A stretch of DNA of 16,191 bases from WHTX01 sp038255145. Its GTDB lineage: Bacteria > Actinomycetota > Acidimicrobiia > Acidimicrobiales > CAIXPF01. The stretch spans positions 1 through 16,191 of the forward strand of contig JBBSLP010000088.1 in NCBI GenBank assembly GCA_038255145.1, written 5' to 3'. The notes beneath the pieces were generated by a model that saw only the letters and a list, made by a program, of their open reading frames with translations, did not search any database and was not told where the DNA came from. Position 1 is the first letter of the stretch; every line of letters begins with the position of its first letter. Both the position numbers and the translations under genes were made by a program. This document shows positions 6,528 to 16,055 of this stretch, one piece after another.

Positions 6528-6896
6528 TCAGCGGAACTGACGGACCGGCGCCTGGGTACCCCAGCCGCCGTCGGCCGTCCACGCCTCGACGCCGAGCCGA
6601 GTGGCCAGGGCCAGGCAGAGGCGATCAGCCAGGGAAAGCCCCTCGCCGCGTTGCCAACGGCGAGCGGCCCATTCAGCGTCAGCGACGGTGACCGGTTCGA
6701 TCTCGAGCCCGTAGCTGGCGAGCAGGGCGCTGGACAGGTCCCAGTCTCGGCCGGCGGCCGCGATCTTCTGCGCGACCTCGGACCAGTTGGCGGCACCGCA
6801 CACCGCTCCGGTGGTCAAGCACTCTTCGACGTTGTCCGCGCCGGGCTCACCCTTGAGGAAGGTCAGCAGTGCCGACGCGTCGAGTACGGGGCTCAA
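6528..6896 (-). CDS. vapC: PIN-domain toxin, VapC-like ribonuclease
   Basis: VapC toxins are Mg-dependent PIN-domain RNases held inactive by their VapB antitoxin. The 122-residue protein has the four acidic PIN positions: Asp6 (PVLDASALL), Glu40 (NWSEV), Asp91 (LSLADRLCLALA) and Asp109 (WTADGGW). Length and motif order are typical. The start is TTG at 6896, whose last two bases form the TGA stop of the upstream antitoxin gene in a four-base TTGA overlap, so translation is probably coupled. I see no ribosome-binding site of its own that would argue for another start. The symbol is by family; the RNA target cannot be inferred. Confidence 0.88.
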   Translation of the reverse strand: MSPVLDASALLTFLKGEPGADNVEECLTTGAVCGAANWSEVAQKIAAAGRDWDLSSALLASYGLEIEPVTVADAEWAARRWQRGEGLSLADRLCLALATRLGVEAWTADGGWGTQAPVRQFR

Positions 6897-7138
6897 CCGG
6901 CGTCCTCCGTGGCGGCGTCCTCTCGGCGCCCGGCCAGGAGCTCGGCGACGAGGTCGACGTCAGCCAGGTCCTCACGGACCCGCGCCCGAAGTTGCTCCCG
7001 CGTCAGGAGGACGAGACCCGTCGGCGTCTCCAGCATCACCAGCGGAGTCCCCGCAGTCAGACCCGCCCGGTCCCGCACCTCGGCGGGGACGACGATCCGA
7101 CCCCGGTCTCCCACAACTAGGGGGTATGTCCCACTCAT
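6893..7138 (-). CDS. vapB: AbrB/SpoVT-type antitoxin, VapB-like
   Basis: This 81-residue protein begins with a swapped-hairpin AbrB DNA-binding domain (about 6-50; YPLVVGDRGRIVVPAEVRDRAGL, with the GRIVVP strand typical of the family). An acidic, helical C-terminal tail (about 48-81, REQLRARVREDLADVDLVAELL) should wrap the toxin. It directly precedes the PIN gene and overlaps it by four bases. A palindromic operator overlaps its likely -10 element, consistent with autoregulation by the VapBC complex. The ATG at 7138 lies only six bases after that -10, so the message may be leaderless. Confidence 0.85.
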   Translation of the reverse strand: MSGTYPLVVGDRGRIVVPAEVRDRAGLTAGTPLVMLETPTGLVLLTREQLRARVREDLADVDLVAELLAGRREDAATEDAG

Positions 7139-7146
7139 GGGTCGAT

Positions 7147-7175
7147 CGTACCACTGAGCCTACTCGTGTGGTACG
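7147..7175. promoter_or_regulatory. vapBC operator and promoter element
   Basis: CGTACCAC (7147-7154) and GTGGTACG (7168-7175) are perfect 8-base inverted arms whose centres lie 21 bases apart, two helical turns, as suits a dimeric AbrB-type regulator. On the minus strand TACGAT (7145-7150) resembles a -10 and overlaps the promoter-proximal arm. No convincing -35 was seen. Confidence 0.6.
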
Positions 7176-7181
7176 GCGGCG

Positions 7182-7952
7182 TCAGGTGCGGAGGTAGGAG
7201 GCGCCGTTGACGTCGACGATGGCGCCGGTGGCCGACTCTGAACCCGGGGAGGCCAGGAACACCACCACCTCGGCGATCTCCGCGGGGGTGGCCACTCGGC
7301 CCAGGGGGCTCTGGGCCCGCACGACATCACCCTCGGGACCGGCCAGGTAGGGCGCGGCCATGTCGGTCTCCACGAAGCCGGGGGCCACCGTGGTCACGTA
7401 GATGGCGTGAGGGGCCAGCTCCTTGGCCAACGATTGGCCCAGGCTGTTGAGCCCGGCCTTGCTGGCGCCGTACGCGGTGTGTTCGGGCTCCCCCCGGAAC
7501 GCACCTCTCGACGACACGTTGACGATCCGTCCGCCGCCCCCGGCCACCATGTGGGGAACGACCGCGTGGATGAGGTTGGCCGGCCCCACCAGGTTCGTCT
7601 CGATGGTCCTCCGCCAGCTGGCCCGCCACTCGTCGTAGCTGGTGCCGAGTACGGGGTGATGCTCGTACACGCCGGCGTTGTTGACCAGCACGTCGATGCG
7701 TCCCAGCCGCTCGACGATCCCGGCCACGAGCGGCGGGACCTGGTCGGGATCGGCCAGGTCGGCCCCCAGGGCCACGTGGGCGCCGGCCGGCAACGAGGCC
7801 ACGGTGGCCGCCGCCGCCTCGGCATCGGCCCGGTAGTGGACCACGACGGTGGCCCCCCGCTGGGCGAACAGCTGGGACACAGCCCGGCCTATGCCCCGCG
7901 ACGCCCCCGTCACCAGCACCACGCGCTCGCTGAACGGCATGGGCCCGAGCAT
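7182..7952 (-). CDS. Short-chain dehydrogenase/reductase (FabG-like)
   Basis: A classical SDR oxidoreductase of 256 residues: NAD(P)-binding TGASRGIG (15-22), Asp65 in GADLAD, NNAG (91-94), Asn120, and the catalytic Ser148, Tyr161 and Lys165 (TAYGASK). The C-terminus (VVVFLASPGSESATGAIVDV) is the usual FabG-type ending. Arg41 after the second strand (VVVHYRAD) suggests NADP preference. Substrate is unknown. It lies 39 bases downstream of the CoA-transferase gene on the same strand, so both may serve one acyl-CoA or hydroxyacyl pathway. The ATG at 7940 is an equally possible start; neither has a clear ribosome-binding site. Confidence 0.88.
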   Translation of the reverse strand: MLGPMPFSERVVLVTGASRGIGRAVSQLFAQRGATVVVHYRADAEAAAATVASLPAGAHVALGADLADPDQVPPLVAGIVERLGRIDVLVNNAGVYEHHPVLGTSYDEWRASWRRTIETNLVGPANLIHAVVPHMVAGGGGRIVNVSSRGAFRGEPEHTAYGASKAGLNSLGQSLAKELAPHAIYVTTVAPGFVETDMAAPYLAGPEGDVVRAQSPLGRVATPAEIAEVVVFLASPGSESATGAIVDVNGASYLRT

Positions 7953-7991
7953 GGCGCCCGGGCCCGCCGTCGCGCCACGGGGACGGCCGGC

Positions 7992-10214
7992 TCACCAGGT
8001 GGCGGTGGCGGGGTCGGGGAGCAGGCCGCCGACCACACCGGCCTCCCGCAGCTCAGCGATGTGTTCGGGGCTGTAGCCGGCCACGTCGCGCAGGACCTCG
8101 TCGGTGTGTTCGTCGAACAACGGGGCGGGACGGCGGGTCGTCGTCGGCCGACCGTCGACGACGAAGGCCGTGCGCAGCGCCTGCAGAGGCCCGACGACAG
8201 CCCGGTCGACGATCTCGAAGCGGTCGGCCAGGCGGGGATCGGCCGCCGCACCGAGCACGTCCTGCACCGGCTCGCGACGCTCACCGACCACGGCCACCCA
8301 GCCTCCCTGGCCATCGGCCTCGATGCCCGACCCCTCCACCCCGGGCTCCCGGTTGCCCATGCGGCCGATGTCGACCCCCCGCTGGTCGGCGGTGACGATG
8401 CCCTCGCCCATCTGGGTCCACATGATGTCGTGGTGGGACACGTCGATCTCACAACCCGTCCCCGTGGCGTCGCGTCGGGCCAGGCCGGTGAGCACGGCCA
8501 ACGAGGCGTGGGTGCCGGCGACCGAGTCGGGCCAGTAGATGTCCGACACCCGGGCCCCTTCGTGCTCGTAGCCCCAGCGCGCCGCGAAGCCCCCCATGGC
8601 CTCGACGGTCAGCGCGTACCCGGCGCAGTGCGAGTACGGCCCCGTGGTCCCCCACGCCGGCATGCGCACCACCACGATGTCGGGGTTGACGGCCTGCAGC
8701 GTGGCGAAGTCCAGGCCGAGCTGGGGCATCACCCGGGCGGTGAAGTTGCACAGCACGACGTCGGCGTCGCGCACCACGTCGAGGAACACCTGGCGACCGG
8801 CCTCGTCGTCCAGGCTCAGCGACAGGCCCCGCTTGTTGCGGTTCACGGCGCAGAACACGGCCGAGGTCTCGAACCAGTCCCGGGTGCCGTTCACGTGGGC
8901 CAGCCGCTCGGGGTCAGAGTCGGCCCGCAGGCGCAGCAACCGGTAGCCCTCGAAGGGGCGGTGCGTCTCCACCCGGACCACATCCATGCCCAACGCCCCC
9001 AGGCTGTTGCCCACGAAGGGCCCGGCCCAGGCCACGGTGAGCTCGACCAGGCGCAGGCCCTCGAGGGGCATGGACCCGCCCGTCGGTCGTCGGCGGCCGA
9101 CCCGCGCCGAAGGGGCAGACCGGGCCGACGGGGGAGCCTCGGCAGCCGCCAGCTGGGTCCGGGCCCAAGCATCGTCCTCGCCCGGGGCCCGTACGGCCTG
9201 GTCGGCCACGGGCACGCCCGGCAGCAGGAACGGGCGCAACGGCCCCCGCACGGGACCGTCGGGGGTGTCGAGGGGGCCGAGGAAGCCCCGGGCCGCCAGC
9301 TGGGGGTCGTCGAGGGCGTCCCGGCCGGTCATGACCATGCCCACCGTCCACGGCGAGTCCAACGAGTACTGGTGGATCTCACGCTTGGTGTGGCTCTCGT
9401 ACCACGGCCGGATCAGCTCCCACAGCTCGTCCACCCGCTCGGCCCGGGCCAGCCGCGTCGAGAAGCGCTCGTCCGAGTACAGCTCGGGCAGCCCGTAGAA
9501 CAGGGTCTGCAGCTCCCAGTCGACGTCGCGGAACGACCCCGGGCACACGTAGCCGTCCTGGCACGGCAGTGCCCCCCCGGGGAAGGCCACCGGGGGAAAG
9601 GGACCGGCCGGGGGGCGGGACCGGCCCGCCATCAGTCGATCGGCGAACTCGAGCTCCACCCCCACCTGCAGCGCAGCCAGCCAGCTGACGTCGATGTGGC
9701 CCACAGCGGCCGAGCGCAGGCCGGCCAGCACGGCCACGGCCGCGGTGGCCCCGGCCGAGCCCTGGCCCTGCCAACCGGGCAGGCGCAGGGGCGGGCGGCC
9801 CTCGTCGCCGATGGTGGCGATGGCACCGGAGCGGGCCTCGACCAGCAGCTCGTCCTCCATCGTCCCCGGCTCCTCGGCGTCGAAGCCCCAGGCCGTCACG
9901 GTGACCAGCAGGGGCCCGGCGCCGGCGTCGGGCCGCCCGGGGTCGAGCGCGCTGCCGGCCAGCTGGTGGCGGACGCGGTCGGTGAGCACGACATCGGCCC
10001 ACGACGGCGGCAGCACACCGGGTGACACGTTGCCCTTGCCCGCGTTGAGGTGCACGTACAGGGGGCTGGTCGCATCAGGCGCCAAGGCCACGTCGTCGAC
10101 GGGTTTGCGTCGGGCCGGGTCGCCGCCGTCGGGCTCGACCTTGACCACCGTGGCCCCCAGCATGGCCAGCAACCGCCCAGCGGTGCCGCTCCCGTGTCGT
10201 CGTCCATGGCGCAT
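7992..10214 (-). CDS. Fused two-domain CaiB/BaiF-type (family III) CoA-transferase
   Basis: Family III CoA-transferases move CoA between carboxylic acids through an aspartyl intermediate. The 740-residue protein holds two copies of the fold. Domain 1 (about 10-340) starts GTAGRLLAMLGATVVKVEP. After a Pro/Ala/Arg-rich linker, domain 2 (382-740) starts MPLEGLRLVELTVAWAGPF and keeps the nucleophilic Asp563 in WPDSVAGTHASLAVL. In domain 1 the aligned position is Gln151 (WQGQGSAGATAAVAVL), so only the second half looks catalytic. Domain 1 also lacks the usual first strand (the LEGLRVLDL-like segment seen in domain 2). ATG 10214 is the nearest start to recognisable sequence; the frame stays open to 10337, but that part encodes the 6C-like hairpins and resembles no CoA-transferase. 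It is probably cotranscribed with the SDR gene. The substrate cannot be told. Confidence 0.82.
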   Translation of the reverse strand: MRHGRRHGSGTAGRLLAMLGATVVKVEPDGGDPARRKPVDDVALAPDATSPLYVHLNAGKGNVSPGVLPPSWADVVLTDRVRHQLAGSALDPGRPDAGAGPLLVTVTAWGFDAEEPGTMEDELLVEARSGAIATIGDEGRPPLRLPGWQGQGSAGATAAVAVLAGLRSAAVGHIDVSWLAALQVGVELEFADRLMAGRSRPPAGPFPPVAFPGGALPCQDGYVCPGSFRDVDWELQTLFYGLPELYSDERFSTRLARAERVDELWELIRPWYESHTKREIHQYSLDSPWTVGMVMTGRDALDDPQLAARGFLGPLDTPDGPVRGPLRPFLLPGVPVADQAVRAPGEDDAWARTQLAAAEAPPSARSAPSARVGRRRPTGGSMPLEGLRLVELTVAWAGPFVGNSLGALGMDVVRVETHRPFEGYRLLRLRADSDPERLAHVNGTRDWFETSAVFCAVNRNKRGLSLSLDDEAGRQVFLDVVRDADVVLCNFTARVMPQLGLDFATLQAVNPDIVVVRMPAWGTTGPYSHCAGYALTVEAMGGFAARWGYEHEGARVSDIYWPDSVAGTHASLAVLTGLARRDATGTGCEIDVSHHDIMWTQMGEGIVTADQRGVDIGRMGNREPGVEGSGIEADGQGGWVAVVGERREPVQDVLGAAADPRLADRFEIVDRAVVGPLQALRTAFVVDGRPTTTRRPAPLFDEHTDEVLRDVAGYSPEHIAELREAGVVGGLLPDPATATW

Positions 10215-10219
10215 CCTCG

Positions 10220-10335
10220 CGCCGGTCGGCCACAGCTGGCGGGGGAGCCAGCTGTGGCGGGACGCGACGAGCGGCGCCCCGGGGGGGTGGGGCGCCGCTC
10301 GGATGACTGCGCCGAGGGGGGATTCGGCGCAAGGC
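10220..10335 (-). ncRNA. 6C-type small RNA
   Basis: Reading the minus strand, three perfect stem-loops follow each other. The first has an 8-bp stem TGCGCCGA/TCGGCGCA (10308-10331) with loop ATCCCCCC. The second has a 13-bp stem (10268-10301) with loop ACCCCCCC. The third has a 12-bp stem GCCACAGCTGGC/GCCAGCTGTGGC (10229-10258) with loop TCCCCC. Tandem hairpins with runs of about six C in the loops define 6C RNA, a small RNA of actinobacteria reported to pair with G-rich messages. The known consensus has two such hairpins; here the third could be a further pairing loop or the terminator. A SigF/SigB-type promoter (10342-10366) would start it near 10335, giving about 110 bases. The ends are estimates. 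Confidence 0.8.
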
Positions 10336-10341
10336 ACAAGC

Positions 10342-10366
10342 TACCCCTACCCGTGGGTCACAAACC
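10342..10366 (-). promoter_or_regulatory. SigF/SigB-type promoter of the 6C RNA
   Basis: The minus strand reads GGTTT (10362-10366), 15 bases, then GGGTA (10342-10346). This equals the mycobacterial SigF consensus GGTTT-N15-17-GGGTA and fits the related Streptomyces SigB pattern. The first C-loop hairpin begins 11 bases after the GGGTA element. General-stress control of the RNA is inferred. Confidence 0.6.
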
Positions 10367-10492
10367 GGTGTTCGGCGGTGACCTTGGTCGCCCAGAAGTC
10401 GACGAGGTCGTCAGCTCCGGCCCTGGTCGGCGGCATCGCCGTCGCTGGTCGAGCGCCGTTCAGCGTCACACCTCGTCCGTAGGGTGCGCCCC

Positions 10493-11134
10493 ATGTTGCT
10501 GCCCACCTCGTGCGGCGGGTGCGGACGGTCCGGCTGGGTGGTCTGCCCGCCGTGCGCCGCCGCCCTCGTTCCCGCCGCACCCGTGCCCGATGTCGTCGGC
10601 GTCGACACCGTGGCCGCCCTGCTCGACTACGCCGGGCCGGCGCGCCAGCTGGTGGCCGGCCTCAAGTACCGCAACAACCGGGGAGCGCTCGACTGGCTCG
10701 CCCGTGGCCTGGGCGGCCTGGTGGGCGAGGAGCCCGATGCCCTCACGTGGGTGCCCACCACCGCGGCCCGGGCCCGCCGGCGGGGCTTCGACCAGGCCGA
10801 GCTCCTGGCCCGCGCCCTCGGACGCCACCTGGACCGCCCTGTCCGCCCCCTCCTCGAGCGCGTCGGCGGGCCGGCCCAGACCGGTCTCGACCGGGCCGCC
10901 CGCCGGGCGGGTCCCCGGTTGCGGCCCCGAGGCCCCGCCCCCGCTGTCGTGCTGGTGGTCGACGATGTGGTGACCACGGGCGCGTCGCTGGCCCGTGCCG
11001 CCGAGGTCCTGCGGGCGGCGGGGGCCCGGCGGGTCCTGGCCGTGGCTGCGGCCCACCCGTCCCGACCGGCCACGCCCCCCGTCGACCACCAGGCGCGTCC
11101 CTGGTCACCGTCGGCCCCGGGGCTCCTACGATGA
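10493..11134 (+). CDS. ComF-like amidophosphoribosyltransferase-fold protein
   Basis: The 213-residue protein has an N-terminal zinc-binding knuckle (Cys7, Cys10, Cys18, Cys21 in CGGC ... CPPC), a LKYR segment (57-60), the family block RRGFDQAELLA (96-106), PAQTGLDRAARR (127-138) and the PRPP-loop motif VVLVVDDVVTTGAS (152-165). This is the ComF/GntX layout, a phosphoribosyltransferase fold associated with DNA uptake in competent bacteria but of unclear reaction elsewhere. A Pro-rich tail of about 25 residues after the last strand is unusual. ATG 10493 is chosen because AGGG (10481-10484) lies eight bases before it. The order comF-like, hpf, secA is shared with mycobacteria (Rv3242c-Rv3241c-secA1), where the function is also unproven. 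Confidence 0.85.
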   Translation: MLLPTSCGGCGRSGWVVCPPCAAALVPAAPVPDVVGVDTVAALLDYAGPARQLVAGLKYRNNRGALDWLARGLGGLVGEEPDALTWVPTTAARARRRGFDQAELLARALGRHLDRPVRPLLERVGGPAQTGLDRAARRAGPRLRPRGPAPAVVLVVDDVVTTGASLARAAEVLRAAGARRVLAVAAAHPSRPATPPVDHQARPWSPSAPGLLR

Positions 11135-11207
11135 CGTCACCGGCGGGTGCTCCCCGGCGGTCCCAACGGCACCACCGCGGTACCGACGTAGAGGAGGCGT
11201 TCTGCGC

Positions 11208-11801
11208 ATGCAGGTCACCGTCAGCAGCCGTCACACCGAGGTCTCCGAGCCCCTGAGGGCTTCGGCCATCGAGAAGATCGGTCGCCTCGAACGGTTCCTC
11301 GAAGGGATGGACTACGCCGAGGTGCACTTCTCGGAGGAGAAGAACCCCCGCATCGCCGATCGTGAGGTGTGCGAGGTGACCATCGAGGGCCATGGCCACC
11401 ACGTGCGCTGCAAGGTGGCCGCCCCCGACGGGTTCGCCGCCGTGGACCGCGCTGTCGACAAGCTCGAACAGCAGCTGACCCGGCTCAAGTCCCGCCTGCG
11501 CAAGCGGCCCGTGGCTGCGGGCCGACGCACCTCGGTGTCGAGCGACGGCGCCGAGGCCCTCGTGTCCGACGACGACGACGGCCCCTCCATGGCCGACGAC
11601 GCCTACGTGGCCCGCAACGGCGAGGAGATCCTGCGCCGCAAGTCCTTCGCCCTCGAGCCCATGTCGGTGGACGACGCCGTGCTCCAACTCCAGCTGCTGG
11701 AACACGACTTCTTCCTGTTCACCAACGTCGAGACCGGGCTCAGCGCCGTGCTCTACCGCCGCCACTCCGGGGGGCTGGGACTCATCGACGCCAGCGCCTG
11801 A
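11208..11801 (+). CDS. hpf: Long-form ribosome hibernation promoting factor
   Basis: Long HPF binds the 30S decoding region and pairs ribosomes into inactive 100S dimers in stationary phase or stress. The 197-residue protein has an S30AE/YfiA domain (about 1-100; MQVTVSSRHTEVSEPLR, then FSEEKNPRIADREVCEVTI and RLKSRLRKR), a variable acidic linker (about 105-130, with SDDDDG) and the C-terminal dimerisation domain (about 133-195; VARNGEEILRRKSFALEPMS, HDFFLFTNVETG and VLYRRHSGGLGLI). A strong ribosome-binding site GAGGAGG (11191-11197) stands ten bases before the ATG, fixing the start. It lies 73 bases after the ComF-like gene and may share its transcript. Confidence 0.95.
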   Translation: MQVTVSSRHTEVSEPLRASAIEKIGRLERFLEGMDYAEVHFSEEKNPRIADREVCEVTIEGHGHHVRCKVAAPDGFAAVDRAVDKLEQQLTRLKSRLRKRPVAAGRRTSVSSDGAEALVSDDDDGPSMADDAYVARNGEEILRRKSFALEPMSVDDAVLQLQLLEHDFFLFTNVETGLSAVLYRRHSGGLGLIDASA

Positions 11802-11835
11802 CCGTGGCCTCGCGGGCGCCCCCGGCGGTGGTGCC

Positions 11836-11876
11836 GCCGGCGGTACCCGCCGGCCGGGTCGTCGACCCCGGCCACG
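11836..11876 (+). terminator. Tandem hairpins between hpf and secA
   Basis: GCCGGCGG (11836-11843) and CCGCCGGC (11847-11854) form a perfect 8-bp stem with a 3-base loop. Just after it, GGCCGGG and CCCGGCC can form a second hairpin (about 11852-11873; the two overlap slightly and may be alternatives). No T-run follows. They probably end the comF-hpf transcript. Confidence 0.5.
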
Positions 11877-11905
11877 GTGGCCGGGATCAGGGTCGAACGT
11901 CCCGG

Positions 11906-11911
11906 TAGACT
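11906..11911 (+). promoter_or_regulatory. Possible -10 element of secA
   Basis: TAGACT (11906-11911) lies ten bases before the secA ATG, so transcription would start within a few bases of the start codon. No Shine-Dalgarno sequence is visible before secA, consistent with a nearly leaderless message. No clear -35 was found. Confidence 0.35.
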
Positions 11912-11921
11912 TGCTCCTCGC

Positions 11922-14798
<2,877 letters not shown>

Positions 14799-14818
14799 GC
14801 TGCTAGGCGAATGAATCG

Positions 14819-15943
14819 ATGAAGGACTTCACCGAGGAGTTGGCCCAGGTGCGCCAACGCATCGACGAGGCGGCCCGCTACCTGGCCGTCGACGAGTTGC
14901 GCCGACGCCGTCCCCAGCTCGAGACCGAGATGAGCCGGCCCGACCTGTGGGATGACGCCGAGCTGGCCCGCACCGTGCAGACCGAGCTGGCCCAGGTGAC
15001 CGAGGACCTCGACGCCTACGACGCCCTCATGGGCCGCCTGGAGGACGCCGAGACCCTCTACGAGCTCGGCCAGGAGGAGGACGACGGCTCCGTCGAGCCC
15101 GAGATCGCCCAGAGCCTGGGTTGGTTGGCCAAGCGCCTCGACTCCCTCGAGCTGCGCTCGCTGTTCACCGACCCCAACGACGAGCTCGACGCGGTGTGCG
15201 AGATCCACGCCGGGGCCGGGGGCACCGACGCCCAGGACTGGGCCGAGATGCTCCTGCGCATGTACCGGCGCTGGGCCGAGGGCCGGGGCCTGGGCCTCGA
15301 GGTGGAGAGCGTCAGCGAGGGCTCCGAAGCCGGCATCCTGTCGGCCGAGTTCATCGTCAAGGGCCGCTACGCCTTCGGCATGCTCAAGGCCGAGCGCGGC
15401 GTGCACCGGTTGGTGCGCATCTCCCCCTTCGACAACAACGCCCGTCGCCAGACCGCATTCTCGTCTCTGGGCGTCGTCCCCCTCATCGAGGACGACGGCG
15501 AGCTGAAGCTCGACGAGAAGGACCTGCGCATCGACGTCTACCGGTCCTCCGGCGCCGGCGGCCAGCACGTCAACACCACCGACTCGGCCGTGCGCATCAC
15601 CCACATCCCCACCAACATCGTGGTGTCGTGCCAGAACGAGCGGTCGCAGCTGCAGAACCGCGACCGGGCCATGACCATGCTGCGGGCCAAGCTGGCCCAG
15701 CGCCAGCGCGAGGAGCGCGAGGCCGAGATGGCCAAGCTGGCCGGCGAGCAGAAGAAGGTCGAGTGGGGAAGCCAGATCCGCTCCTACGTGCTCCAGCCCT
15801 ACCAGCTGGTCAAGGACGAGCGCACGGGCGAGCAGACCTCGAACGTGGCCGCCGTCCTCGACGGCGAGGTCCAGCAGTTCATCGAGGCCTACCTGCGCTG
15901 GCAGCGAGAGCAGCTGTCGACCCGGGGGGAGTCCGACGGGTGA
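14819..15943 (+). CDS. prfB: Peptide chain release factor 2
   Basis: RF2 reads UGA and UAA stop codons and triggers peptide release. The 374-residue protein has an N-terminal coiled domain (about 1-110), the stop-recognition tripeptide Ser202-Pro203-Phe204 (RISPFDN), which marks RF2 rather than RF1, and the catalytic Gly247-Gly248-Gln249 in SGAGGQHVNTT. Many bacteria make RF2 only after a programmed +1 frameshift at an early UGA; here the frame is continuous from the start, so that control is absent, as is common in actinobacteria. It follows secA by 20 bases. A three-codon frame, ATG-AAT-CGA-TGA (14811-14822), ends on the prfB start codon. The gene usually next in actinobacteria, ftsE, is not seen; IS remains follow instead. 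Confidence 0.97.
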   Translation: MKDFTEELAQVRQRIDEAARYLAVDELRRRRPQLETEMSRPDLWDDAELARTVQTELAQVTEDLDAYDALMGRLEDAETLYELGQEEDDGSVEPEIAQSLGWLAKRLDSLELRSLFTDPNDELDAVCEIHAGAGGTDAQDWAEMLLRMYRRWAEGRGLGLEVESVSEGSEAGILSAEFIVKGRYAFGMLKAERGVHRLVRISPFDNNARRQTAFSSLGVVPLIEDDGELKLDEKDLRIDVYRSSGAGGQHVNTTDSAVRITHIPTNIVVSCQNERSQLQNRDRAMTMLRAKLAQRQREEREAEMAKLAGEQKKVEWGSQIRSYVLQPYQLVKDERTGEQTSNVAAVLDGEVQQFIEAYLRWQREQLSTRGESDG

Positions 15944-15974
15944 CGACCCGACCGACGGTGCCGCTGACCTGATC

Positions 15975-16051
15975 TGAACCTCCCCACGAACACCGGAGTC
16001 CTGTAGAGAGGATTCCTGTTGGGAAGACCATCGAAGTTCGATCATGAGTTC
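15975..16051 (+). mobile_element. Left-end remnant of an IS3-family element with the start of orfA
   Basis: TGAACCTCCCCACGAACACC (from 15975) resembles the TG-starting terminal repeats of IS3-family elements (TGAACC-CCCC pattern). It is followed by AGAGAGGATTCC (a ribosome-binding site) and a TTG start at 16019 reading MGRPSKFDHEF, the characteristic beginning of an IS3 OrfA helix-turn-helix protein. After 11 codons the similarity stops at 16051. I cannot see a second end or a target duplication, so this is a broken remnant. Family assignment is from remembered patterns, not a search. Confidence 0.6.
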
Positions 16052-16055
16052 CTGA

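Noticed and set aside
7407..10025. Long plus-strand open frame (872 codons) opposite the SDR and CoA-transferase genes
   Set aside because: It spans two real genes on the other strand and has the same antisense composition. No start site or domain supports it.
10214..10337. N-terminal extension of the CoA-transferase up to 10337
   Set aside because: The extension would be encoded by the three hairpins of the 6C-like RNA and resembles no CoA-transferase N-terminus.
14819..15000. Programmed +1 frameshift in prfB
   Set aside because: The reading frame is continuous from the start through the whole gene, with no early in-frame UGA.
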